A program made the translations under genes and the position numbers. Below, in pieces: positions 19,441-28,899 of a DNA stretch of 64,000 nt. The DNA lies in contig NZ_JAQRFI010000008.1 in assembly GCF_028598805.1 (NCBI RefSeq), forward strand, positions 48,369-112,368, read 5' to 3'. The stretch comes from Xenorhabdus yunnanensis (lineage in GTDB: Bacteria > Pseudomonadota > Gammaproteobacteria > Enterobacterales > Enterobacteriaceae). The notes beneath the pieces were generated by a model. The model had not been told where the DNA came from, did no database searches, and saw only the letters and a program-made list of their open reading frames with translations. Position 1 is the first letter of the stretch. Each line of letters opens with the position of its first letter.

Positions 19441-20523
19441 TTATTCCGTATCTGCCTCCTTGCCTTTGGGTTTAGGAACCTCGTTCATCCATGCCAATAG
19501 TAAACTGTAAGAAACAGCCAGTACAACAGGCCCAATAAATAGCCCGATAACACCCAGTGAAAGTATTCCGCCGATTACACCGGTAAGAATTAATATCATA
19601 GGTAAATCAGCACCAAGACGAATTAAGAAAGGGCGTAGAACACCATCCATTGTGGTTAGTATTAAGCTCCAGATAACTAAAATGGTTCCCCAGGTTGTTT
19701 CTCCTGTCCAATAAAGCCATGCGATAGATGGAATGAGGACAAGTAAAGGCCCAAGCTGGGCAACACAGCATACAAACATCAGCACTGTTAATAGCATTGC
19801 ATAAGGAATGCCGACAATTGCCAGCCCAATTCCACCTGCGATGGCTTGAACCAGCGCTGTTACAACGACACCAAGAGCCACAGCTCGAATAGATCGAGCT
19901 GCCAGCAACACTACGGCATCCCCTCGTTTATCTGCCAGTCGGATGGCAAAATGGCGAATGCTCAGCATAACCTGCTCACCTTTCCAATAAAGTAATATAC
20001 TGAACATTACCATGAGTGCCAGATGGAGAAGAAAGCGTCCGGCATTGGCTGCTTGGGTAAAAAACCACGTTGCTGCTTTACCGATATAAGGGGGAATTTT
20101 GTTGAGAAGCATATTACTGCCATCAGCAACCAAATTCTGCCATTTAAGATATAAGTCATCACCAATGATAGGTACTCTATTGAGCCACTCCAGTTGTGGG
20201 AGTTGAAAAGGGGAAGGGGATTTTGCCCATGCAATCAATGGCGCGCTGTTTTCTACTAAGCTGCTGACAAGTAGTGCTATCGGGATAACAAATAATAAAA
20301 CCAATAGCAATGTCATGATGAAAACAGCAATCCAGCGTTTTCCCCATAATCGTTGCTGTAATTTTTCCAATAATGGCCAAGTTGCGATAACTACCATTCC
20401 TGCCCAAATAAATCCCAAAATAAAGGGGCTTAAGACCCAAAAGCTGGTGGTAATGAGCAATAAAATGAAAAATAGTACAAATAACAGCTTGGGTATATCT
20501 TGATATGATTGTGATTTTTCCAT
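19441..20523 (-). CDS. ydiK: YdiK, AI-2E/PerM-family membrane transporter
   Basis: Inner-membrane protein of 360 residues with seven or eight hydrophobic spans arranged as two blocks around a soluble middle segment, the pattern of the AI-2E transporter (UPF0118) family. The last third contains the conserved GGILSLGVIGLFIGPVVLAV. The substrate is not established for YdiK. The gene is leftward with rprA after it and ydiJ divergent before it, as in E. coli. Confidence 0.9.
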   Translation of the reverse strand: MEKSQSYQDIPKLLFVLFFILLLITTSFWVLSPFILGFIWAGMVVIATWPLLEKLQQRLWGKRWIAVFIMTLLLVLLFVIPIALLVSSLVENSAPLIAWAKSPSPFQLPQLEWLNRVPIIGDDLYLKWQNLVADGSNMLLNKIPPYIGKAATWFFTQAANAGRFLLHLALMVMFSILLYWKGEQVMLSIRHFAIRLADKRGDAVVLLAARSIRAVALGVVVTALVQAIAGGIGLAIVGIPYAMLLTVLMFVCCVAQLGPLLVLIPSIAWLYWTGETTWGTILVIWSLILTTMDGVLRPFLIRLGADLPMILILTGVIGGILSLGVIGLFIGPVVLAVSYSLLLAWMNEVPKPKGKEADTE

Positions 20524-20738
20524 GAAATTATTTCTCGTGGTAATTGAAAATACTATTGGCAGTTACAATGGTAATTAAATATAACGTTATTTTACTGGTT
20601 GCTCAAAATTGATAAATATTGTGATATGGTTAAAGCTTCCCTGCTCAGAAGCCAGAGAATTATCTGAGTTACGCTATCCAAGATAATATTATAGATAAAG
20701 CAATGTGGATACTTATTAGAACAAGGGGCAATTAGCCA

Positions 20739-23700
20739 ATGATCCCACGTATATCACAAGCCCCCCATGTCAGTGAACTGACACAGGACTATTTGACTGC
20801 ACTGAAAGAAGCTGGCTTTACTGGAGACACAACCAGTAGCTATGCCGATAGGCTGACTATGGCGACAGATAACAGTATTTATCAGCTGTTGCCACAAGCC
20901 GTTGTATTTCCCCGCTCCAGTGCCGATGTTGCACTATTGACAAGGGTAGCGGGAGAGGAACGCTTTAAGACTCTGACATTTACTCCACGTGGCGGAGGAA
21001 CTGGTACGAATGGACAATCACTTAACGATGGCATTGTGGTGGATATGTCCCGCTATATGAATCGTATTCTGGAAATCAACCCAGAACAGGGATGGGTAAG
21101 AGTTGAAGCCGGTGTCATCAAAGATCAACTTAATCAATATCTAAAACCTTTCGATTATTTTTTCTCTCCAGAACTTTCAACCAGTAATCGTGCCACGTTG
21201 GGCGGTATGATCAATACAGATGCTTCCGGTCAGGGATCACTGGTTTATGGTAAAACCTCGGATCACGTACTTGGTGTACGTGCTGTTTTATTAGGGGGGG
21301 AAATGTTAGATACTCGTCTTATGAGCACAGCATTGGCGGAAACGATTGCTCAAGACGAGAGTGTTATTGGTCGTGTTTATAAAACGGTATTGGAACGTTG
21401 CCGTGAACAACGGGCATTGATCATTGAGAAATTCCCCAAACTTAATAGATTTCTGACTGGATACGATTTGCGTCATGTATTCAGCGACGATATGCAGTTT
21501 TTTGATCTCACTCGTATTTTGACGGGTTCTGAAGGTACTCTGGCCTTCATTACAGAGGCGACACTGGATATCACGCCGTTACCTAAAGTCAGACGATTGG
21601 TGAATATCAAATATGACTCCTTTGATTCCGCCCTGCGTAACGCCCCTTTTATGGTGGAAGCCAAGGCGCTCTCAGTTGAGACGGTAGACTCTAAGGTACT
21701 AAATTTAGCGCGTGAAGATATCATCTGGCATTCAGTGAAAGAATTGATTACTGATATACCTGATAAAGATATGCAAGGTCTGAATATTGTCGAGTTCAGT
21801 GGCAATGATGAACAAACAATTGATCAGCAATTGCAAGATCTTTGTTTGCGCCTTGATGAATTGATGGAAAAAAATCAGGCGGGAATTATTGGTTATCAGA
21901 CGTGCTATGACTTGATGGATATTGAGCGCATTTATGCCATGCGGAAAAAATCTGTCGGATTATTAGGCAATAGTAAAGGTGCAGCTAAACCAATTCCATT
22001 TGTCGAGGATACTTGTGTACCTCCTCAGCATCTTGCTGATTATATCGTTGAATTTCGACAGCTTTTGGATAGCTATAAACTGAATTACGGGATGTTTGGG
22101 CATGTAGATGCAGGTGTTTTGCATGTGCGTCCCGCTCTGGATATGTGTGATCCTCAACAAGAAATCTTGATGAAACAGATTTCTGATGAAATTGTTCATT
22201 TGACGGCCAAATATGGCGGTTTGTTATGGGGAGAACATGGAAAGGGGTTTCGGGCAGAGTATAGCCCTGCCTTTTTTGGTGAGGTTCTGTATGACGAGTT
22301 GCGTCGGATAAAAGCGGCATTTGATCCACTTAATCGACTAAATCCGGGAAAAATTTGTCCGCCAATTGGAATAGATGCTCCAATGATGAGAGTCGATGCA
22401 GCTAAACGTGGGACTTATGATCGTACTATTCCTGTCAATGTAAGAACTGCATTCCGCGGAGCGATGGAATGTAATGGTAATGGATTATGCTTCAATTTTG
22501 ATGTTAGAAGCCCAATGTGCCCATCAATGAAAATCAGCCAGCATCGTATACACTCTCCCAAAGGCAGGGCAACTTTGGTTAGAGAATGGTTGCGGCTTTT
22601 GACGGAGCAGGGAATTGAACCCAAGTTATTGGAGCATGGGCTGGATCAGGCGCGCCCGAGTCTGCGGGGTTTGATTGAAAAGACTCGCAATAGTTGGCAG
22701 GCGTGGCGAGGTGAATATGACTTTTCACATGAAGTCAAAGAGGCAATGTCAGGTTGTTTAGCCTGTAAAGCTTGTTCAACACAATGCCCGATCAAGATTG
22801 ATGTACCTTCATTCCGCTCGCGCTTTTTAGCTCTGTATCACAGCCGTTACCTGCGTCCATTGCGCGATTATATTGTTGCCAGTGTTGAGCACAGTACGCC
22901 ATTGATGGCAAAAGCGCCGCGAGTATTTAATTTTTTCCTGCAACAACCATGGGTACAAAAAATCAGCCAGCATACCATTGGGATGGCTGATCTACCGTTA
23001 CTCTCCTATCCGACATTGCAACAGCAAATTGCTGGTCATTACGCAGCAAGAACAACGTTGGAACAGTTGGAAGGCTTATCACCATTTCAGCGTGAACAGC
23101 ATGTGCTTATTGTCCAAGATCCTTTTACAAGTTACTACGATGCGAAAGTAGTCTCTGATTTTGTGCAATTGGCAGAAAAGTTGGGATATAAACCCGTCTT
23201 ATTGCCATTTTCACCCAATGGAAAAGCACTGCATATTAAAGGATTCCTGAATCGATTTGCTAAAACGGCGGGTAAAACGGCTGATTTCCTTAATCGAATC
23301 GCACGTCTGAATATTCCCATGATAGGCGTCGATCCTGCGCTTGTTCTGTGTTATCGAGATGAATACAACGATATTCTCGGTGAACAGAGAGGGAGTTTTA
23401 AAGTTCAATTGGTGCATGAATGGCTAACCACCATCCTACCGAAAAAAATGTCACAAGAGAAAAGCAACATTTCAATGTTCGGGCATGATTGGTATTTACT
23501 GGGACACTGTACAGAAGTGACGGCATTACCTAATAGTGGTAAACAGTGGGCTGATATCTTTCGCCATTTTGGTCATCAATTGAATAATGTCAGTGTTGGA
23601 TGTTGCGGTATGGCAGGCACATATGGTCATGAAAAGAAAAATCTGGAGAGATCCATTGGTATTTATAAACTTTCATGGACACCAGCACTGAAGAATCTAT

Positions 23701-23810
23701 CTCTAGAATATTGTCTGAGTACAGGTTATTCATGTCGCAGTCAGGTAAAACGTATAGAAGGAAAGCCACTTAAACATCCATTACAAGCCTTATTGGAGAT
23801 AATGCCGTGA
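20739..23810 (+). CDS. ydiJ: YdiJ, FAD and Fe-S oxidoreductase (D-2-hydroxyacid dehydrogenase family)
   Basis: Large flavoprotein of 1023 residues (E. coli 1018). Order: FAD-binding PCMH domain with PRGGGTGTNGQ (near residue 85), FAD-oxidase C-terminal domain with GHVDAGVLHVRP, then a 4Fe-4S motif CLACKACSTQCP near residue 677 and a C-terminal CCG-type domain with GCCGMAG. The layout is that of glycolate/D-lactate oxidases fused to their iron-sulfur subunit; members have been reported as D-2-hydroxyglutarate dehydrogenases, but substrate is not shown here. It overlaps menI by four bases. Confidence 0.92.
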   Translation: MIPRISQAPHVSELTQDYLTALKEAGFTGDTTSSYADRLTMATDNSIYQLLPQAVVFPRSSADVALLTRVAGEERFKTLTFTPRGGGTGTNGQSLNDGIVVDMSRYMNRILEINPEQGWVRVEAGVIKDQLNQYLKPFDYFFSPELSTSNRATLGGMINTDASGQGSLVYGKTSDHVLGVRAVLLGGEMLDTRLMSTALAETIAQDESVIGRVYKTVLERCREQRALIIEKFPKLNRFLTGYDLRHVFSDDMQFFDLTRILTGSEGTLAFITEATLDITPLPKVRRLVNIKYDSFDSALRNAPFMVEAKALSVETVDSKVLNLAREDIIWHSVKELITDIPDKDMQGLNIVEFSGNDEQTIDQQLQDLCLRLDELMEKNQAGIIGYQTCYDLMDIERIYAMRKKSVGLLGNSKGAAKPIPFVEDTCVPPQHLADYIVEFRQLLDSYKLNYGMFGHVDAGVLHVRPALDMCDPQQEILMKQISDEIVHLTAKYGGLLWGEHGKGFRAEYSPAFFGEVLYDELRRIKAAFDPLNRLNPGKICPPIGIDAPMMRVDAAKRGTYDRTIPVNVRTAFRGAMECNGNGLCFNFDVRSPMCPSMKISQHRIHSPKGRATLVREWLRLLTEQGIEPKLLEHGLDQARPSLRGLIEKTRNSWQAWRGEYDFSHEVKEAMSGCLACKACSTQCPIKIDVPSFRSRFLALYHSRYLRPLRDYIVASVEHSTPLMAKAPRVFNFFLQQPWVQKISQHTIGMADLPLLSYPTLQQQIAGHYAARTTLEQLEGLSPFQREQHVLIVQDPFTSYYDAKVVSDFVQLAEKLGYKPVLLPFSPNGKALHIKGFLNRFAKTAGKTADFLNRIARLNIPMIGVDPALVLCYRDEYNDILGEQRGSFKVQLVHEWLTTILPKKMSQEKSNISMFGHDWYLLGHCTEVTALPNSGKQWADIFRHFGHQLNNVSVGCCGMAGTYGHEKKNLERSIGIYKLSWTPALKNLSLEYCLSTGYSCRSQVKRIEGKPLKHPLQALLEIMP

Positions 23811-24220
23811 TTTGGAAGCGTAATATAGATGTGCATGCACTTAATCAATTTAATGATAAATCTATGGTAAAACATGTAGGAATCGAGTTTACCCAGATTG
23901 GCGATGATTTTATTGAAGGAATAATGCCAGTCGATCAACGAACTAAACAACCATTCGGGATTCTGCATGGTGGAGCATCTGTAGTATTGGCTGAAACGCT
24001 CGGTTCATTTGCAGGTTATCTTTGTTCGGAAGGTGAACAAAAAGTGGTGGGGGTAGAAATTAATGCGAACCACCTTAGATCTGTTCGTGAAGGTATGGTT
24101 AAAGGGATTTGCAAGCCCATCCATCTTGGTCGTTCACATCAGGTTTGGCAGATTGATATCTATAATGATCAAAAACAACTATGCTGCACATCCCGCCTGA
24201 CAACAGCAGTCTTGTCTTAG
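23807..24220 (+). CDS. menI: MenI (YdiI), 1,4-dihydroxy-2-naphthoyl-CoA thioesterase
   Basis: Hotdog-fold thioesterase of 137 residues that releases 1,4-dihydroxy-2-naphthoate in menaquinone synthesis. GILHGGASVVLAETLGS carries the catalytic Glu63. The start is a GTG overlapping the ydiJ stop, so it is coupled to ydiJ. In E. coli the suf operon comes next; here 260 bases with no gene lead straight to ldtE. Confidence 0.93.
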   Translation: MIWKRNIDVHALNQFNDKSMVKHVGIEFTQIGDDFIEGIMPVDQRTKQPFGILHGGASVVLAETLGSFAGYLCSEGEQKVVGVEINANHLRSVREGMVKGICKPIHLGRSHQVWQIDIYNDQKQLCCTSRLTTAVLS

Positions 24221-24480
24221 TTCTATCCTTTTGTTTTATAGTGTTTTTGTTCTTGCCAGTATTTTGCTGGCAGGAATAGCATTGCAATTTCAAGACTGTT
24301 AACAATTTGAAGATTATTCAGTAGAAAACGTTAAAAATTTTAGAATGTGTTAGGAATAGTCAACAAGAGTTGAATCTTGTTAAGGTTTCTCTTTGATTGA
24401 AGTGAATGAGATAGAATAGTTTTGCAAAGTAGGCTATTAATTAACCACAAACATTCAAGTATCATTTTCAGGAAGCACGT

Positions 24481-25416
24481 ATGAAGCGATTTTTAACTTT
24501 TACCGGCATGTTCTTGATCGGCATGTTATCGTTCAGTGGATTGACTAATATCGCCCATGCTATCGAATATCCATTGCCTCCTGCTAACAGTCGTCTGATT
24601 GGCGAAAATTCCACTTATACTGTACCCGATGACGGGCTTTCGTTGGAATCCGTTGCAGCCAAATACCAAATCGGTTTATTGGCGATGTTGGAAGCTAATC
24701 CTGGTATTGATCCTTATTTACTTACACTTGGTACTGAGTTAATTATTCCATCACAGATGCTGCTTCCGGATACTCCTCGCCAAGGAATTGTTATTAACCT
24801 AGCTGAACTTAGGCTCTATTATTTCCCTAAGGGAGAAAATTATGTCGTTGTATATCCTATTGGAATAGGTCAGCTTGGGCGTGATACACCAACCATGACA
24901 ACATCAGTTAGTCAGTTACTCAAGAATCCAACATGGACACCAACCGCTAATATTCGCAAGGATTATGCCAGTAGGGGAATTATTTTACCTGCTGTGGTTC
25001 CCGCAGGTCCGGATAACCCAATGGGGGATTTTGCCTTACGTTTGTCCGCTGGGCGTGGTGAATATCTGATCCATGGTACCAATGCCAATTTTGGCATTGG
25101 TATGCGTGTTAGTTCAGGATGTATTCGTTTGCGACCTGATGATATTGGGGATTTATTTCGAATTGTCCCACGAGGGACGCGAGTGCAGATCATTAATGAA
25201 CCTGTGAAATATGCAATAGAGCCAGATGGTAAGCGCTATGTGGAAGTTCATCAGCCACTTTCTAATAAAGAGACAGATGATCCACAGATGATGCCGATCC
25301 TACGCTCCGAAGGCTTAATGAAATTTATTGATAATCGTGGAACAGATGAAGTTCTTGTCGACCACGCTATTATTCGTCGATCAGGAATGCCGGTGCAGGT
25401 GAATACCGGACTGTAA
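24481..25416 (+). CDS. ldtE: LdtE-type L,D-transpeptidase (YnhG family)
   Basis: Periplasmic enzyme of 311 residues: signal peptide (cleavage near AHA-IEY), a LysM-like peptidoglycan-binding segment (residues about 40-95), then a YkuD catalytic domain. The catalytic signature is HGTNANFGIG followed by SSGCIRL with Cys214. It forms or uses meso-DAP bonds in peptidoglycan. The E. coli relatives next to lpp (YnhG/LdtE) make 3-3 cross-links, whereas LdtA/B/C attach Lpp; sequence alone does not fully settle which job this one does. It converges on lpp with a shared terminator. Confidence 0.9.
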   Translation: MKRFLTFTGMFLIGMLSFSGLTNIAHAIEYPLPPANSRLIGENSTYTVPDDGLSLESVAAKYQIGLLAMLEANPGIDPYLLTLGTELIIPSQMLLPDTPRQGIVINLAELRLYYFPKGENYVVVYPIGIGQLGRDTPTMTTSVSQLLKNPTWTPTANIRKDYASRGIILPAVVPAGPDNPMGDFALRLSAGRGEYLIHGTNANFGIGMRVSSGCIRLRPDDIGDLFRIVPRGTRVQIINEPVKYAIEPDGKRYVEVHQPLSNKETDDPQMMPILRSEGLMKFIDNRGTDEVLVDHAIIRRSGMPVQVNTGL

Positions 25417-25497
25417 AATACCATCATTACATCAACTAGGACCGATTTATCAACCCGAATTTTAAGAGATTTTGAGATTTATACAGGAAGCGGAAAT

Positions 25498-25525
25498 AAA
25501 ATGGCGTACGATGGTACGCCATTTT
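25498..25525. terminator. Bidirectional terminator between ldtE and lpp
   Basis: Perfect 12-base stem AAAATGGCGTAC / GTACGCCATTTT with a four-base loop. The A/T flanks make it usable in both directions. Confidence 0.85.
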
Positions 25526-25543
25526 ATTCTATTTACCACAAGA

Positions 25544-25780
25544 TTATTTCTTGTATGAACGAACTTGGTTATTAAGACGCTGATTTGCACGAGCGGCTTC
25601 ATCTTTGGCTGATTGTACGTCAGAACGAACAGAACTGAGGTCACTGCTCAACCGGTCAACTTTAGAACCGAGAGTTTGAACCTGAGAGGCAAGTTGTTCA
25701 ACTTTAGTCGCGCTAGAACAACCTGCTAACAGAGTAGACGCCAGAATTACTGCACCAAATACAACTTTAGTACGATTCAT
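25544..25780 (-). CDS. lpp: Lpp, major outer-membrane (Braun) lipoprotein
   Basis: Abundant 78-residue lipoprotein, same length as E. coli Lpp. Signal peptide ends in LLAGC, with Cys21 lipidated; the mature part is a heptad coiled coil ([18 protein letters not shown]) that forms trimers, and the C-terminal lysine is the attachment point to peptidoglycan. The start at 25780 is preceded by AGAGGGT; the GTG one codon earlier is less likely. Its promoter and leader are strongly conserved. Confidence 0.97.
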   Translation of the reverse strand: MNRTKVVFGAVILASTLLAGCSSATKVEQLASQVQTLGSKVDRLSSDLSSVRSDVQSAKDEAARANQRLNNQVRSYKK

Positions 25781-25808
25781 CACATTACCCTCTAGATTAA
25801 GTTAATTT

Positions 25809-25853
25809 CCAAGTAGCCATCTAAGTATTACACAAACTATTTTAGAAAGAGAA
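25809..25853 (-). promoter_or_regulatory. lpp promoter and start of leader
   Basis: On the minus strand TTCTCT (25848-25853) and GTGTAATACTT with TAATAC near 25825-25830 match the E. coli lpp promoter, and the leader from about 25817 (GCTACTTGGAAATTAACTTA) is nearly that of E. coli. Confidence 0.75.
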
Positions 25854-26292
25854 TTAATTTTTGTTACGAAAAAAATTTCACCGCCCTTTATCTAAAAATA
25901 AGGCAATAAGTTTTGGATATCAACAATAAAATGGTAGTCGAATGGATGATTTAGCCAGAATAGGCCAATTGTTGCTTGATGTGTATTCCATGTTTACTTT
26001 TTCATTATAATAAGCAACAGTGCAATTTTTTTGTTTAATTATTTTAATGATAAAAGAATGGCTTAATCAATATTATTGAATTGATGCAGATTATTGTTAT
26101 ATAAAGAATCCCCTGCTATAAATGTAAATGGGCGAAAATAGTAAAGTATTTTTGTACTGAGCTATGCCATCAAGAGCAATAGAATAAACTATTTCCAGTT
26201 ATTGAGTTGTTATTCTAAAAATTATGACTTATTTCATAGAGGGAAATATGTTGAATGTAACTACACACAATTGTTTTCAAGTTGCAGTATAC

Positions 26293-26419
26293 ATACACCC
26301 AATGGATTTCAAGATGCGTCGCGGCGGCAAGGGAGCGAGTCCCCGGGAGCATAGATACTATGTGGCCGGGGTGAGTGAGTGCAGCCAACAAAGAGGCAAC
26401 TTGAAATACGAAGGGTATA
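26293..26419. repeat. Full-length ERIC repeat (127 bp)
   Basis: Starts ACACCCAATGGATTTCAAG and ends GAAATACGAAGGGTATA, with the conserved centre GGGAGCGAGTCCCCGGGAGC and GCCGGGGTGAGTGAGTGCAG. It forms one long imperfect palindrome. It lies in the 836-base gap between lpp and pykF; the rest of that gap shows only the lpp promoter and the pykF terminator. Confidence 0.95.
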
Positions 26420-26504
26420 GCTAATAAAACAGTAAGTTGCAGGAAAGGGACTAGGTCGCAAAGTTCACCATGACATGATGGTGGCATGTTATAGAATTAT
26501 AAAA

Positions 26505-26535
26505 AGCCCACATTTGAATAATACAAATGTGGGCT
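26505..26535 (-). terminator. Rho-independent terminator of pykF
   Basis: Perfect 12-base stem AGCCCACATTTG / CAAATGTGGGCT, seven-base loop, and a run of T when read leftward, 82 bases past the pykF stop. Confidence 0.88.
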
Positions 26536-26616
26536 GCTTTTTATGCTTGCCAATACTTTATGATTGACAATATTGGCAAAATTCTGGCAGCGCTGTCGCT
26601 TATGATTTATTTAATC

Positions 26617-28026
26617 TTACAACACATGGACAGAAGAAGTGTTTGTTGTGCCACTTGATACTAATGCACCGGATACCATAACAACAATATCCCCTTTGTG
26701 TGCCATACCACTTGCCAATGCAGCTTCTTTACCAATACGGTAAAAATCATCGGTAGAAGCGATTTTTTTGACAACCTGAGTGGATACACCTTTGACCAAC
26801 AGCAATTGACGAGCAGTGATTTCATTAGTCGTCAAAGCAAGGATTGAGGCGTTAGGGAAATACTTGCGAATAGATCTTGCAGATTTACCACCATAAGTAG
26901 CCACGACAATCAGAGGAGCTTCCAGCTTTTCTGCAATTTCAACAGCACCACGGCAGACTGCTTCAGTAACGCGTAGTTTCTGTGCTTTGGTGTTTTCAAT
27001 TCGGCTGCTCATGACGCGATCTGTACGTACACAGATTGTTGCCATGATGGAAACGGCTTCGATAGGATATTTCCCTTTAGCACTTTCCCCGGAAAGCATC
27101 ACTGCATCTGTACCGTCTAAAATGGCGTTGGCAACATCACCAGCTTCGGCGCGGGTAGGGCGTGGGTTTTTGATCATTGAATCCAGCATTTGGGTTGCAG
27201 TGATAACAACTTTACGAGCTGCATTACATTTTTCGATCATCATTTTTTGCGCGAAGATAACTTCTTCTACTGGGATTTCAACACCCAGATCACCACGGGC
27301 AACCATGATACCGTCAGACGCTTCGAGAATTTCATCGAAGTTATTCAGGCCTTCCTGATTTTCGATTTTGGAAATGATTTGGATATGTTCGCCGCCATGA
27401 GCTTTCAGGTGCTCACGGATTTCCAGCACATCGGAGCGTTTACGGATGAAAGAAGCTGCGATGAAATCTACACCTTGCTCACAACCGAAGATCAAATCTT
27501 GTTTATCTTTCTCTGCCAGTGCAGGCAAGTTGATGGAAACATTTGGCAGGTTAACGCCTTTATTTTCGCCCAAGTCACCATTGTTCAATACTTCACAGAT
27601 GACTTCAGTCGCGGTAATTTCTTTAACTGTCATGGCAATCAAACCATCATCAACCAATACAGTGTTTCCTGGCTTCAGATCTTCTGGCAGTCCGGCATAA
27701 GTTACAGCGACACGATCTCGATTGCCGATAACGGATTTATCTGTTGTAAAGGTGAAAGTTTGGCCCGCGGTGAGGGAGACATCATTACCATCTTCCAGTT
27801 TTATGGTACGGATTTCAGGGCCTTTGGTATCCAGTAAGATTGCTGATTTTTTGCCAGTTTTCGCCCCAATCGCGCGAATGTTTTTAATGCGCTGACCATG
27901 CTCTTCATAGTCACCGTGAGAAAAGTTCAGGCGCATCACATTCATGCCCGCATTAAGTAGTTCAGTCAATTTCTCTTCAGATTCTGTTTTTGGCCCGATA
28001 GTACAAACAATTTTGGTTTTTTTCAT
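26617..28026 (-). CDS. pykF: PykF, pyruvate kinase I
   Basis: Last glycolytic step: phosphoenolpyruvate + ADP to pyruvate + ATP. It has 469 residues (E. coli 470). Seen: N-terminal [14 protein letters not shown] and [10 protein letters not shown], active-site lysine motif [25 protein letters not shown] and the [10 protein letters not shown] signature; the C-terminal allosteric domain binds fructose 1,6-bisphosphate in PykF. It is transcribed toward lpp with its own terminator, and its promoter has a Cra-like site. Confidence 0.97.
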   Translation of the reverse strand: MKKTKIVCTIGPKTESEEKLTELLNAGMNVMRLNFSHGDYEEHGQRIKNIRAIGAKTGKKSAILLDTKGPEIRTIKLEDGNDVSLTAGQTFTFTTDKSVIGNRDRVAVTYAGLPEDLKPGNTVLVDDGLIAMTVKEITATEVICEVLNNGDLGENKGVNLPNVSINLPALAEKDKQDLIFGCEQGVDFIAASFIRKRSDVLEIREHLKAHGGEHIQIISKIENQEGLNNFDEILEASDGIMVARGDLGVEIPVEEVIFAQKMMIEKCNAARKVVITATQMLDSMIKNPRPTRAEAGDVANAILDGTDAVMLSGESAKGKYPIEAVSIMATICVRTDRVMSSRIENTKAQKLRVTEAVCRGAVEIAEKLEAPLIVVATYGGKSARSIRKYFPNASILALTTNEITARQLLLVKGVSTQVVKKIASTDDFYRIGKEAALASGMAHKGDIVVMVSGALVSSGTTNTSSVHVL

Positions 28027-28260
28027 GACAATCTATCTATTGGTTTGAATGGATTAAAAAGTGAATCGCCAACCATTGGTATTTATGCTGGTATCATCTG
28101 ATGTTATAAGTTGCGCAACATAATGGAAAATGAATAGCAATAGAAAACGGATAGCAGAAAGCGTCAAATGGTTTTTCAGCGTGAAGTCAGGCAAATGTAG
28201 ATATGTGGATTTAGTTCGACTAATCATCTGTAATTTTTTCTGAATTCGGTAAATCAATTT

Positions 28261-28320
28261 GCTGAAACCATTCAACTTATGACATAAGCGTATTATAGAG
28301 ACTAATTTCTGTGAAATGAA
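28261..28320 (-). promoter_or_regulatory. pykF promoter with Cra-like operator
   Basis: On the minus strand TTCATT (28315-28320) and TATAAT (28292-28297) are 17 bases apart. Downstream of the -10, 28261-28276 reads GCTGAAACCATTCAAC, close to the Cra palindrome; placed there it would repress, as Cra does for pykF in E. coli. The 220 bases from 28321 to the tRNA genes show no further feature. Confidence 0.7.
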
Positions 28321-28542
28321 TCAAAAAATAGCTCTTGAAAAGATTTACATACAGAAAGGAAGAAATAATCTGACGTCATGTTAAAGAAATCAGGGAGTTG
28401 TTGCGCAAACAGAATGTAATTGAATTTTTAGTATGCAGAAGGTTGGGCAACAATTAGTTCACAGCGATAGGATTTATCAGAATACGAAACTTGAAAATTT
28501 AGGAAAATAATATAAGAGGATTTTAAGGTTATGAATTAGATA

Positions 28543-28619
28543 TGGTGCGTCCGAGTGGACTCGAACCACCGACCCCCACCATGTCAAGGTGGTGCTCTAA
28601 CCAACTGAGCTACGGACGC
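28543..28619 (-). tRNA. tRNA-Val (anticodon GAC), second of two
   Basis: 77 bases including encoded CCA. Acceptor stem GCGTCCG / CGGACGC, D-arm TAGCTCAGTTGGTTAGAGC, anticodon stem CCACC / GGTGG around loop TTGACAT (anticodon GAC), and T-loop GGTTCGAGTCC. Same sequence as the copy at 28653. Confidence 0.97.
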
Positions 28620-28652
28620 ACATAAAATTACTTTTTTTGTCAACCGAATATT

Positions 28653-28729
28653 TGGTGCGTCCGAGTGGACTCGAACCACCGACCCCCACCATGTCAAGGT
28701 GGTGCTCTAACCAACTGAGCTACGGACGC
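28653..28729 (-). tRNA. tRNA-Val (anticodon GAC), first of two
   Basis: Identical to the 28543-28619 gene, 33 bases away, read first in the leftward transcript. The pair beside mdtK matches valV-valW of E. coli. Confidence 0.97.
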
Positions 28730-28762
28730 AATCTAAATTTCCGCGGCTGACAATGGGGACGA

Positions 28763-28791
28763 ATATTAACGGGCGCAGAGCTTTCTGGCAA
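28763..28791 (-). promoter_or_regulatory. Promoter of the tRNA-Val pair
   Basis: On the minus strand TTGCCA (28786-28791) and TAATAT (28763-28768) are 17 bases apart, followed by a C-rich discriminator (TCGTCCCC), the pattern of growth-rate-controlled stable RNA promoters. Confidence 0.7.
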
Positions 28792-28899
28792 GGGGAAAAA
28801 TGCAAATTCTTATTTAATTGCTCGCAATTACATCTTTTAGTGTGAATTTGCAGCTTTTTCCCCTTGAGTTGATAACTTAACGCACTGAAATATATTGAA

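Noticed and set aside
26215..26487. ORFs of 66 and 90 residues on both strands
   Set aside because: They are translations of the full-length ERIC repeat and its flanks, with no ribosome site or family.
28054..28275. 73-residue minus-strand ORF before pykF
   Set aside because: It lies in the pykF leader on the same strand, covers the Cra site, and shows no family or ribosome site.
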